64,000 nucleotides of DNA from Codonopsis lanceolata (taxonomy: Eukaryota > Streptophyta > Magnoliopsida > Asterales > Campanulaceae), in NCBI GenBank assembly GCA_013146195.2, contig CM028377.1:103879547-103943546 (forward strand), read 5' to 3'. Under the pieces are notes generated by a model. It was not told the origin of the DNA, did not search any database, and saw only the letters and a list, made by a program, of their open reading frames with translations. Shown one piece after another: positions 1 to 12,000 of this stretch. The position numbers were made by a program, and so were the translations under genes. Position 1 is the first letter of the stretch; every line of letters starts with the position of its first letter.

Positions 1-653
1 TTGGATTTTACGTTATAAAATTTCAATCATTGAAAGAATATTAAGAAACTATTGATAACAACTTTTAGAATTTTGTAACTGATAAGCAGAAATCAGGTTC
101 TAGTTCTATATTGCAAGCTCGTAGCGGTACCATTTTTTTTTTAAAAGTTTATTAAAGTCGACCAACAAAAGTCAAGATGGGACTACTAGATGGTCCATAA
201 GACAGTTTTACGTAAAAGTTATAAAAATTAGTTATGACCTGTATCATAGGTAAATAAAATTCCAATATGCAGTGTACATTTTTCTGTATATATATGTTTT
301 TCTAAGGAATACAGATTTTGCCTCGCATGTAATAAGAAACCATTATACCCGCATCCTCTTATTTCGTTGATTTGTAGCTAAAAGAAGCTCGTTAATCAAT
401 ATGATTATTTAATTTATATTAATTGTTATTTTGTTGATACTGCCAAATTCAATATGATTTTATGCACAACTTATAAAAGTAAGGATATGATTATCATCAT
501 ATCTTGTTCATGTAAGCTGATTGCATCTACTATGGTTTACTATAATAAGTAAGCTGCATATAGTTGACTACGCAAAGATGGCATCTCGACTGCTTTAGGG
601 TTAACCAGATGACTTTTGGCAGAAGATGATGTCTTTCTAGTCAATTTTAGATT
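1..653. other. Intergenic, 3' flank of the NPH3-family gene
   Basis: AT-rich DNA downstream of the minus-strand NPH3-family gene. I see no coding signal on either strand. The 3' UTR of that gene must start here, but no clear polyadenylation boundary can be placed. Confidence 0.5.
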
Positions 654-3600
654 TCAGGAGATGGATTGCCTGCGCCTGAAGTTGACTCTGCAGCCTATTG
701 GGTTTGGTTTAATCTGCCTCTCTCTATTTGCATCGACATCAATTTTTCCATGGAAAAGAGCCGAGTTTCTGATCTTCCTCCATCCAGTTATCCAGACTGA
801 TAACCTCCTTTGCTTGTTATTTATTTCATGGTCTTGTTGCAACTCAGAGTAGTCACTCTGCAGCTCTGCCATTTTGTTTTTACTTGCTCAAGTTCTGTTT
901 TGAGGGTTTTGATCTCCCTCTTTGTAGATGACCAGCCTTCTTCCTGGTCTGAGTTATCACCATTTGCTACTTGCTCTTTTCCTTGCATCGCTGATCGCAT
1001 CTTTTCTTGCTCTGAAAATAATACCTGTTGGTGGTCTCCTCATTTTAGTGAGAGCTTTAATGATCAGAGATGGAAACTCATAAGCAGTGACCAAGCGAGC
1101 TTTGTGGCTTGTAAATGTGCTGTACAATAATATGATTATGGACCAACTGTGCTAGCTATATCTGGACACGAAATTAGGTTCTAAGAAATGAATGTGCACT
1201 TCTTGCATCTCATAAGTGTTCCTTTCTGGATGATGTGAAATTTATAAGCATTTGTTAGTAATACTCTCCATGCACATAATCTTGCAATAATTCAGATAAT
1301 TAGCTTCAGGTTTCTGGATTTGATATGATCTTTTTTCTTAGCTTCTGGCATTAGCAATGAAGTGGATAACTTCTTCAGTGTTGTGATATTTTCTATTTTT
1401 AACTTTTATGGTCAGATCTTGTAAAGGGAGTTGTGATGGACGAAAACACATAGGTGTTTTTGATTTTAATGGTGGAAGATTGAGTGCAAGAGTTGAGTAT
1501 GTTTTGACAAATAACGGGAGTGGGCTTTGGATTGGTGTTGTCTCACCTAAGTGCACAAGTTTGATCTTCTTAAGTTTTTTTTTTTTTTGATAGGTAAGTG
1601 TGGCCCCTTGGTATGGATAACCTTAAGTTGTTACTTTCTGGTTAGCTTGTTCAGTGATATATGCTTGTAACTTCGTCTATGGATAACCTTCCTTTGGTAC
1701 TTAATAATTAATATGAAGGGCAGCCCAGTGTACATGCGGAGAAGCTATTGGTTCAAATAAAGTTCTAGGTATTGGCATCCTCTCACATTTTCATTAGTAC
1801 AGCACATTATTAATAAGGTATTGTGGACAAAAGTCCAGTTTGCTTCCAGTCATGAGCCAACATTATCCGTCAGGCAATCAGGCTCCACTGGAGGTCGAAG
1901 CTTCTATCAAATTTAGATAAGTTCCTTCCAAGTCAAGTGTATTATCTCTTCCATCTATTGCTAATTATATTCCAAATTTCAGATGTCTACATCTTGTTGG
2001 TTTCCTCGTCATTTGAACTTTCCATATACCCGTGCCTTAGGCTAGAGATTTGCTAGTTGATGCCAAGAGCTTATCATTGTTGCATAATCTCATTTCCAAC
2101 GTAGGTGTACTTTATTGTGTAGAACAGAAGTTCTTTAGATTTACACAGACTCACATGCTCACTCTTAACTAATGTTTATGGGGTATGGAGATGTCGGTGC
2201 GATTTTTCGTATGACACAGGTTGATGTACTTTCTGATAGATATTTATAGTTCACAATACCATACGAACATTACCTGGATGACAGTTCGTAGTGGCAGCCG
2301 TTCATTTTGTGCTACATGAGTACATGCATCAAGTGATAGCTTCTCACAGTCCATAATTTTGCAGAGCCTTCTTCGGTCATGTTCTGACAGCAAAGAATGG
2401 TTCTGCCAAGAAATATAGAAGTTTAGGTTCTAGTATATTTACTTGATAAATAGTTAGAAAAATATCAAGGGAATTGACCGATGACCTTAAGATAAATATC
2501 AATCGCTCGGTAGAGACCGTCGTCACATGTTCGGGCATTATCGGGCAAGCTTTCTGCTATAACTTGGAACTTAGCGACCGAGAGGCTGGGGTCCCTTGCA
2601 ATTTCTGCTAGGGAGTGGTCTAAGAGTTTACTAATCTTTGATTTCCCATGTTTTTGTAGTTGCTGCTGCTGTTCGTGAATTAGGAAATATTCCAAAATTC
2701 TTTGAACTGAATCTACGTTGTGCATTGTCTTCTGCTCTTCTATTGAACTAAACATCCATAATAGAATATTAACGTTGTTGTTAATTCGAATTATCATTAA
2801 TAAATCTACTACAAGGACTTCCCATGTAGACTAATGAAACTTGAGATATTCAGGAATAAATTAGAAGCTAAAGACTCACTTTGTGCTTCCCTTGATCTCC
2901 AGTTATATAATTTGGGATCAGGAGATCATTAACATTGGCATTTTCTAATACCATCCCAACTCTTTTCTCAAGCTCGGTAACTAAAGCTGGCGATGCTGAA
3001 TACACTATTGCTATCTTTAGCATCTGTAATAAGAACTTGCAAGAAACAGCTTCTTTCTGAGGAGGCAGCATGCTCACTAGGCTCTCTATGATCATTCTCT
3101 GCTCTTTGCTATTTCCAATTCCCCCTTCCTGCTTCCTACCGCTCGAAATACTCCATTGCAGCTCATTCTTTCTGTAACCATGTCTTTGTATTCCTTCCTT
3201 CTCTATGTCCATTCCAGGCAACCATTTTTCTGCATATTTCATGATACATGAACCAATTAGTTCTGGTCTCAATCCTTTTATCCTTATTGCTGTTATGATT
3301 CTCATAAAATGATCAATCCTGAGAGTAGCCACATCGTCAAACCACCAGGTTTCTGCATTAATTATTTCGCCAGATGTTGGAGTTGCCTGGGAAGCCTTCC
3401 AAGCAAGCGAGTCACAACATCTTCGAACAATTTGGAGGATCTCAGCTAAGGGGGAAATAGTTTCGCACGATTTCAGGACCGTAATTGAGTCTTTCCATGA
3501 AGAAAGGACTATAAATGTAAGAAATGCTTCTCTTTTAGAGATGAGGTTTTCTTCTTCCAGATCTTCAGTCATCTCGAGATATTCTGATGCACACCTCAGT

Positions 3601-5059
3601 GCAGCCACATTGTTGGGATTTAAACCAATGGGAAGACCGTAGCAGAATTTCAGAACTATTTCAAAAATTTCTGATCCACCTGGGAAGTTTTGCAGCTTGA
3701 GGTCGTAACCTAGATTTGAGTTTGAAGGCTGTAGTTGAATTTGTCCTATATACCCGCATTTGGATGACAAAGGATACTGTTTCAGGAAATAAAAGCAATG
3801 GCGCATAAACGTCGCATAAGATGGCAAGTAGATAATTATGATTATGCAACGGATTAAGAAACTTTACATAGGAGGGTGGGACTTGGCCAGGTTGCATATT
3901 CACAGGTCACAGTGGGATTTGGAAAAGTAAGAAATCTTCCTGTTTTTTATTAGAAGTTTTCATTACAGAACTATAGTGTCCGTTATACTTGTACATTAGT
4001 TCCTTGGTTACTGTTATGAAAATTTATAAAAGAATTTCAAAAATTAGATTTCACCAAATGTTAGACATACCTGATTTATGCATACTAAGAGAAAATGAGA
4101 CATTTATTTGATCATATTATCTGAAGATTCTCAATTTATGGCAAAGAAAAGTATTTGGCATGCCTTGACAAGTAAAGATTAACAAATGCTTGTTCCATCC
4201 TCTTTGGTTACCTTGTGAACATAAAATGTGATGTCCTGCACTTGAATCGATAGATCTGTTGGGATTTGGGACATGGCAAACCTGCCAAACACAAGTAAAT
4301 TGGGTCAGCTTAAGGAGGAATGGAGTAAAAAACAATGAAATTAATGCAAAAGAAGCTATCAGGATGGAATCAGATTCAGAGGAAGTTAGTTATGTTACCA
4401 AGAGTGGTCTTTCTTTTCGAACCCAACCAACCCATCAGCTTGAGATATGACTTCAGTAGGAACTACTATGCTTTGGCTGTGAACTTGATCAGCTCCATCT
4501 AGATCACTCTCGGGGGGCTTTGTGGCTGTACCATTGCAAGGGACTTCTTCACAGTAAGACTCTGTTCTACAATTTTTTTTTTTTTAACTTGATGGTTTGT
4601 GAATGATGACAATAATTTTATTTGATATATAACATTGATGAACCATGTGGGGTTTACTTGGAGTAAATGTATGAGAGGTGTGTTTGTGGTTCAATGGAGG
4701 TCAGTCAAGGTTTTCTGGTGGGTGGCATCTTAAATTTCTATCCTTGTCATGAACAGTCATGAGAAGGTAATAGAGACAACTCAGGTAGATTATATGGGAA
4801 CAAATGGAATGTTGGGTGTTAAATGTCCAACTCATACCGCGTCACAGGAACCTCAACCATTAGATCTTTGTGTGGCTTTCATGGAATTCAAGTTCTGTTT
4901 TTCGATACATTTATTATAGCTTCTGCATGTGTGTTCTTATTTGTCTCGTACCATCACCATTTTTGGTAACTTTTGCAGTTTGCTCTGTGATGTCTACTGC
5001 ATTTTTCGAGTAGACTCTCGACATTATCTCATACCAGCAATTTGCTTAAGAACTCCCAT
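654..5059 (-). CDS. NPH3/RPT2-like BTB/POZ domain protein, 7 exons, frameshift in last exon
   Basis: Plant-specific NPH3 family. Known members are plasma-membrane adaptors, often substrate adaptors for CUL3 ubiquitin ligases in phototropin or auxin-transport signalling; the partner here is unknown. Inferred exons: 5035-5059, 4399-4561, 4212-4281, 2880-3776, 2486-2731, 2274-2402, 1024-654, all GT-AG. Exons 1-3 together and exons 4, 5 and 6 singly are multiples of three. The BTB fold (about residues 60-150) carries FAMSQIPTDLSIQVQDITF, then HK|YPLSSKCGYIGQ across an intron, then KFCYGLPIGL and SEYLEMTEDL. The NPH3 domain follows, with WWFDDVATLRIDHFMRI, VDSVQRILEYFL, AIDIYLK|NHSLLSEHDRR and RTVIQ|VLFSEQEKMR. 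A coiled coil and a basic tail end the protein at about 633 residues, normal for the family, if the frame break near 872 is an error. As written, it stops early at 821. Exon 1 (25 nt) is the least certain. Confidence 0.88.
821..1024 (-). other. Last NPH3 exon as literally read (frameshifted)
   Basis: The exon enters at 1024 with VLFSEQEKMR and runs through a heptad-like stretch (TLKTELEQVKTK) to the T4 run at 872-875 on the plus strand. The reading frame then changes and hits TAA at 821-823. The conserved continuation, MAELQSDYSELQQDHE up to the family-type tail WITGWRKIRNSALFHGK, is in the neighbouring frame and stops at 654. One extra base in the run would join them. Confidence 0.8.
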
Positions 5060-5503
5060 GGCTACCACTGGTTGGGAAATGCAAGAATGTGTGCCCTGTG
5101 CCAAAATGCTATTTATTTCTTAATCCAGTCTATATATCTTAGTATTTAAACTACTAGTGAATTATTGCCTTGTTGCACAAGTATATTTTTTGGCCAGAAA
5201 GCATGTTGGGGAAAAGTTGGTTGACACGTTGTATCTGCATTTGTGTGTGTGATGCTCATAGAATATGTTGCTTAGAGTTGTGACTTGTGATCCCCCGTAC
5301 TACATAGTGTATCCTCCCTTGTGATATCAAACAAATTTGAACATGAACATGGGTCCTCTGTTATCTATGGATCATATTGTTTGGTAAAAACATGAGGGAA
5401 TGGTCAAGTAGAGCCTTATGATCCATGCAATATATTTTCATGGCATTTGACTATGTTGAATCTCGGAACATTTGGAACGGACAAGTCTACCCTTCAGATT
5501 TTA

Positions 5504-5578
5504 AGGTCGATCAACTCGACCTTTGATAAACCCTTGATTGACACCGTTGATCGATCCAAAGGTTGAGTTAATCGACCT
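5504..5578. repeat. Inverted repeat, 22-bp arms
   Basis: Arms at 5504-5525 and 5557-5578 are complementary with about two mismatches (AGGTCGATCAACTCGACC against GGTTGAGTTAATCGACCT), separated by about 31 bases. It lies roughly 450 bases upstream of the inferred NPH3-family start codon. It could be a foldback element edge or a hairpin; I cannot name a family. Confidence 0.6.
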
Positions 5579-7129
5579 AAAGCACACTATATTAGTTTTG
5601 AGAGCCAAAAGGGTATTGTGGATAATTCGACCTAGAGCACACTATATTTGTTTTTTGGAAAGTTGAGAAGGCTATTAATAAATATATCTTATAAAACATA
5701 AAAGAGTGCACTATATGATATAAGATATCTTAACTCGTTTACTCAATGGTTATGGTGAAAGATGCGATTGCATTTTGTTATTGCTTCTGTTGAAAAACAC
5801 TTGGCTTCGGATGGTGTCCGTGTGCTCGTGCATTGCTTAGGCGACCAGTGGTCTTGACTCTTGAGCGTAACCGGGGAGATGTGCTTTGCCTAGCATCTCC
5901 AGCAAGGTATAAGATATATTTGTATAAAAGTTTAATTATAGAAGATTGGAGTCATTTGTTAGAAAGTACAAATATATACTAGACGGCTGCGTCGTTTCTT
6001 CTCTATGCTAGTTGTCACTACAAGAGTTCAACGACGATACCGTACGTTCCAAAGTTATAACAGTGAACACATGGGAAAAAGGTTTGAGTGAGCATGAAGG
6101 AGTAGTTGACCCTTAATATCAGTGGAAAGCCCACCATGTAAATGTTGCTTGTCAAATTTAAAAAGTGTTGGTCAACAATCGATTCTTCAATAGCCAAAAG
6201 TAGGGGAATAATTATACTCCCACCATTTCATACTTTTTAACTCTATCTGTTTCAAAATAATTATTATTTTTGTTTGTTTTAAAATATATTTTTTATTTTG
6301 TTAAAAAAGTTTATTATTTCATTCTAGGATGTGTTATTTAAAAAATTCACTTTCAAAAATTAAGTTATTAAAGCGTCATTTTATTACTAATGGCCTAATA
6401 TATATTTTTAAAAGTGTCATTTTTTTAAAAAAATTTACTTTCAAATGGAGATTATTTGTTTAGAGCAGAGGAAGTAGCTATTTTTTTTCAAAACTTTCAT
6501 TTTTAGGAAAATAGTTTTGTTACTTCATCTTGACATTTTCAACCAACTTTAATTATGGTCAAACGCACAAGAGTATTAGAAGCAATTACATATTATACCA
6601 ATATTTATAATACTTTAAAAATAAATATTTTTTTTAAAATGGTGTGTTAGATAAAAAAAATGATTATTTAAGAACGGAGGAAGTATAATATTATATTAAT
6701 ATAAAGGATATACAAGTAAGTTTGATTAGTCCAATATATTTTGAGGTAAGGTATGTACTCTTTCCGTTCTTGACAAAGCGTTCGTTATTTTATTTTGAGA
6801 TGTTTTACTTAAAGAGTGTATTTTCAAAAATTAATGCATAAAAGTGTTATTTTATTACTAATGAAATAGTTTTACACCCGTGCGTTAAACGCAAACAAAA
6901 ATATCTTTTAGTTAAATAATATTCAAGTAAAAAGAATAAATAAATCAAAATTAAAAGAATAAATTAAGAAAAGTAATGTATCCGACAGCTACTTAAATAT
7001 AAATATATCATTTTATTGGTAATATTATAGATTTTGAAAATTTTCCTTATATACAACATTTGTTAGCTTTCCATCTTCCTCGGTATTAGGATAATACTAT
7101 CTTTACAACTATTCTTATCACTCTCCTTA
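5579..7129. repeat. AT-rich intergenic DNA with Stowaway-like MITE ends
   Basis: The block 6213-6687 starts TATACTCCCACCATTTC and ends with the complement of TATACTTCCTCCGTTC, the typical Stowaway edge. An internal edge near 6475 suggests two nested copies. A further single-ended copy starts near 6756 (CTCTTTCCGTTCTTGAC). No coding potential is visible. Confidence 0.45.
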
Positions 7130-8281
7130 AAATTATACATTTGTTAAAAAACAACTTAGGTGAGTCATCATTTCACAAAGATATAAGGAGAGTGGTAAGA
7201 ATAGTTCTAAGGATAACATTACTCTCAGTATTAGTATCTTCAAACCATAACGATTTGTTACCCTAGAAACTGCAACATACAGTTGACCATGACTGAATAT
7301 TGGGTTCTTTAAGAAGAGTCCTACATGCGAAAGTGATTGACCTTGACTTTTGTTAATTGTCATGGTATATGATACTACCAATGTAAATTATCTTCTTTGG
7401 AAACTTGAAAGACAACCTCACATCTGATGGAGACAATGACATTCTTGGTATAAACATTTTGTCTTCAACATTGCTTCCATTTGAAAAATTTGCTTCAAGA
7501 GCGTGATTCTCAAGCATGGTAATGATTAGTTTTGTTCCATTGTACAATGTCTCGGGGGTCTTAAGTGTTAATTCATGGTTAGGCAATCCTAAACACTTTA
7601 TACTATTAAAAAACTCTGTAGAATGAATGTCTTCAAACAAACTTGTGTTGGAGAATCCGAACTCAAATAACTTTTTTCTTCTAAGTGATTGTTAGTGTAT
7701 ATATGATCATGATCTTGTTACGTGTGGCAATCCTAAACACCAATACTCTAACCCTCCTATGAAAGAGTTTTGGTAATAAATCGTGATAATTGTTTGATAG
7801 AATAAGAGAGTTATAATATTGTCGAATAAGGGCTCTCATATTTATGTTGATGGCGACGTGGCGCTTGTAAAGCGGCCGTTATTCGTTGGTCTCGTCCGAT
7901 TTTCTATGGTTTGTCGGGTGAATGATTGATCGAACTCAAAGCTTTTGTTAAAATTTTTTTCTAAGTGATTGTTAGAAACCATGTACTCATTTATGGTGTT
8001 AACAACATCAATAATTGGGGCAAGTATAACCTTTTCTTGCAAATATGACACGTCATAAAAGACATCAAAAATGAAAGATATATACTTTCAACAATTTACT
8101 GGATCATATCTGATGCATTAACCAAAAAACTATTTGGAACTTCTATTGTTGCAACACCATCATTTTCACTACCACATGTACCGTCGTCGATACTTAAAAT
8201 CCACTCATAAAATGCCTTCAACACGAGACAACATTCGTCATTGCTAAGATCTTGTAATCTCATGTTTTTTGTAAGTCTCAA
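7130..8281 (-). pseudogene. Helitron (PIF1-like) helicase C-terminal relic
   Basis: Minus-strand fragments in order show TKNMRLQ (8281-8096), YLQEKVILAPIIDVVNTINEY (8051-7842), NGTKLIITMLENHALEA with FIPRMSLSPSDVRLSFKF (7640-7353), then SYTMTINKSQGQSLSHVG and HGQLYVAVSRVTNRYGLKIL (7381-7133). The last two are helicase motifs V and VI of plant Helitron Rep/helicase proteins. Stops, frame changes and a lost stretch after LTLK show it is dead. The rolling-circle Rep half and Helitron termini were not found. Confidence 0.85.
7660..7975. repeat. Imperfect direct repeat inside the Helitron relic
   Basis: CTAAGTGATTGTTAG occurs at 7681-7695 and 7961-7975, each preceded by a related GAACTCAAA...TTTTTT tract. 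About 260 bases of unrelated sequence lie between them and interrupt the helicase frame. This is either a local duplication or an insertion with a long target duplication. Confidence 0.6.
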
Positions 8282-8478
8282 AACTTTGCAATGCGTCCAT
8301 AAATGTTACAATTTGTGATCATGTTAACAAAAAAACACGTCGAGTTCTTTCAAAGGGTCATTATGGTATTTTGATTCCAAAAATATCACTGACATTATCT
8401 CATCATAAAATTTCATTCAAATTTCAAATAAGACAGTTTCCTCTCATAGTGTCTTATGCAATATTTATTTATATCAAG

Positions 8479-9001
8479 GTTCTAAAAATCGTTAGGCGGG
8501 CGCTAGGTGCCAGACCAGCGCCTAGCGCCTAGAGTGCCTGGGCGGGATATACGCGGGGCCTAGGCGGGGTCGAGAAATAAGACATAATATCTGATTTTTA
8601 ATATATTTATTATTATAACCTATTTATTAAACATAATTTTAATTATACTAATACTAAATATCACCTAATAATTTAAAAGTAATAATTACATTATGATGTT
8701 AAATTTTAAATGTAAAACTAGAAATTTAATATCATCTACGGTTCAAAATATTACAAAAATAGTCAACAGTTCAATTATCCATAGGTCCGTTGACAATTAC
8801 AAATTTACAAAAATAATTTAATAATTTTAAATTGATATTTATTATTATTTTAAAAACCCAAAATGACATTATTTAGGGCCAAAATTTTTAAAAAAACTAA
8901 AAAAATAGGAAAAATCAAAGCTTTTGCGCCGCCTAGCCGATTTTTCGCCGATTAAATTTCTAGGCGTCGGGTGGCGCGCCGCCTAGGCCGATTTTTAGAA
9001 C
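8479..9001. mobile_element. MITE-like element with GC-rich terminal inverted repeats
   Basis: The left end GTTCTAAAAATCG followed by TTAGGCGGGCGC is mirrored by the right end, GCGCGCCGCCTAGG then CGATTTTTAGAAC. The 13-bp outer arms are perfect and a looser GC-rich complement continues inward. The interior is AT-rich and non-coding. Length is 523 bp. No clean target duplication is seen, so the superfamily is open. Confidence 0.7.
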
Positions 9002-12000
9002 ACTAATTTATATATAAAAGTTAGGGTTGTCTAATGTATGACTTCTTTTGAAAAAATCTGTTTATATAGATGTGATGAAAAATAAAATGTTGAAACATCT
9101 GAATGCATAAGCTTGGAAAAAACAAAGGCAAATGCTAGAATCTTGGTCCCAAATTATTATCACCAACGCACAGCATCGTAAACACTATCAATTAAGTGTA
9201 CCAGAGACTCTAATTGATTGTCTTAAAAAAAATTACAGATTAATTTATTTAAGTAAATTTAAGTAGATCAAGAAAAAAGGGATTGTAAAAGCTCAAATCA
9301 AAGACTCAAAACTTTATGATTTTCGCATCAATAAGCTTTCAAGCTTTTCAGAGTTTGATGGTGTAATTTTAGTCATCAATAGCTTGAAAATATTGAACTT
9401 CAATGAAAGAAAACTTCAGATGTATCTATCAAAGAAATAAACAAGAAAAAAAATGGTATAATGTGTCAACCAATTTTTGACTTTGTCAATGATGCTTTCA
9501 CTTTTAGTTAAAAATGTTTTAATCAAACTGTCCATATTTGAAATTATAATAATTAAAGATTATGTAACTAATAAATATATAAATAATGTTTCATCTATCT
9601 AGAAATAACTATCTTTTTTTTTTTTTAAACTTTGCAAAAGATTGATTGAACATCTACAAAAAACATCCACATACTTTATATACATGTGATGGAAAATAAA
9701 ATGTCAAGCATGATATTGTGAATTTCGCTAACAATACCAACAGTTTGAGTGTATTTAATGTTCCTAAAAATATATAAATATATTCATATCAACTTGTCTA
9801 AGAATATTAAATGTTTAATATAAATATATAGATGTGAGGGAGTATGTATCTAGTGAATATATGACTCAAAATTAAAGTAAGAAGAAAAAATTAAGGTAAA
9901 GTGATAAACGTGATGTCTTAAAAAAGAAACTTTCAAAGAAAACAATTATTTTGGGACGGACAAAAAAGAAAAACAAGACAATAATTTTAGGAATGAATAT
10001 TAATTTTAGAAAAAATATTATTATCAAACCAATACTACCTTTACTATTACAAAAACCAAGCTTGGTGGCTTTCTTTTCTCCACCACCACCTTCATTGCCA
10101 CCGCCACCAAACAAAATAGCAAAACTAAATAACATGTTCATTGGATTTAATACGAAGAACCAATATTTTTCATAGCAATAGAAAAATTAACCATAATGAT
10201 TGATTTGTCGATCGATGAAATGGTTGAATGAATTCAAGAAGCAACACGCGTTGCAGTAGAGAGGAAGAATAATGCAGCAAGAAGAAGAATACGGTGGAAT
10301 GAACTTGCAGTAGAGATGAATAATGAAATGAATGGACAATTGAACGAAAGAAGAAAAATACGGTGAAGAATACGTATTTTTTAAGTTCTCAGCCCTGCTT
10401 AGGATTCGAGGATAGTATTGGTATTTCACAAATTAGTTATTTAAATTAATTTTGTAAGGCAAAAGGGTGTTATAGACAATTCATTACAGAAAGGGTTATA
10501 GAAGTTAGTTTTTTGATAGTTAGGTTATTTTTGTTTTTGGATAACTAGAAAAGACCGTTAATAAATTGATTTTGTTTGATTTCAATCCGGAAATTTGTTT
10601 GGATTTTATTTCATTTCAATGAGATGTAAGTGAATTTGGGGGAAGAAGGGCTTGCTGTCCTTTTTCAAACCCTAGGGACTCAATTGTAAATTGTGATAAT
10701 TTAGGTTTGAAAAAAATTTATCAAAAGGACTGAGGCTGTAAAAATTTAAAACTTTTAGGACTCAATTTTGACAAAAAAAATGTTAAGAGACTATTACTGA
10801 GAGCGGCTCATAGTCGAAGGATTAATAGTGTCATTAACCCTTAAAAGTAACAATAGTGCGCAAATGCCTACACATTGCAATATTTGTGTATCGAGTACAT
10901 CTTATTTAAAATCATTTTAAGGATCATAATTCGTAAAACGGAAAGAGATATACTTCCTCAAAGCTCAACTCATCAACTCACAATGGATTGGGTCAGAGAG
11001 ATCGATCTTACAGAAAATAAATGTAAGACGATTTTTCTAAATTTTTGTCATTCTATCCTCTTAATTTTTTGGATAGGTCAACTCATATACATGTGTGTGT
11101 GTGTGTGTATAATGAGGCTATTTTCATAACAAATGTTACTTATCCACTATATTATTTAATAGTTAAATAAATTAGTCATTTCTTGACACATTTGGTCTTC
11201 AAATACTTTGTTCAATTATGAAGTATTTGCCTAAATTCGATTATTTTTTAATTTTGATTATGACTTATCCACTTTAAAAAATTATGTCTACAATTTTTTT
11301 ATAACATTTCAATATATATAGCAAAATTAATTAAAATTATGTCTATAATCTTCATAACATTTAAGTAAAATTTTTCAAAATATTATAATTGACTCTTTAC
11401 CTGTATATCTCAAACCATTCCTTTGTTAAGTTTATTTTGTCATTCATATTTTTTTATAACTATTTGTAAGCAAACTAAATTAATCAGACAATATGTATTA
11501 CTCCCTCCGTACTAAATTTTTGTTAGATTTTTCTTTTTCGTTTGTTCAAAAAAAAATTGTATTGTCTGTAAACATTCATTTAAAAAAAAATATTTTTACT
11601 ATTTTACACTTACTTTTTTTTACTACTTTAATAATTATCCACTTGCACATGAGTTGTAAAGGTACATACTATATTATACCAATCTAAATAATTAGTCAAT
11701 TATTTTTTCTGAATTCATGAATGATCATTTGCCCCTACAGAGATTCATTTGAGGAGCAAGTGAAGTGAGTGCAATTAACGACTAAAATTGAAACGGAATG
11801 TTCAATTGTATTGTTTGATTTAGGGGGTAAGTCAATTTTTTAAAACTTTGGTATTTGGAAAATCCCCAAAAGAAACTAAAAGTAGAGAGATAAATTGTAT
11901 AGTTTGCCCTAAAAACTTTTGCTTGGAAAGGAAAAAGAAAAAGAAAGGAAACTTTACACAAGTGAGAATGCAACCATGGAAACTTGTAAAAGCATGAATA

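Noticed and set aside
654..872. Separate 72-residue minus gene
   Set aside because: It is the continuation of NPH3-family exon 7 in the shifted frame, not an independent gene.
1338..1590. Short open frames on both strands
   Set aside because: They fall in intron 6 of the NPH3-family gene and show no conserved motif.
9872..10175. Overlapping plus and minus frames of 74-89 residues
   Set aside because: Low-complexity A/T and CCACC runs; mirror-image frames with no motif.
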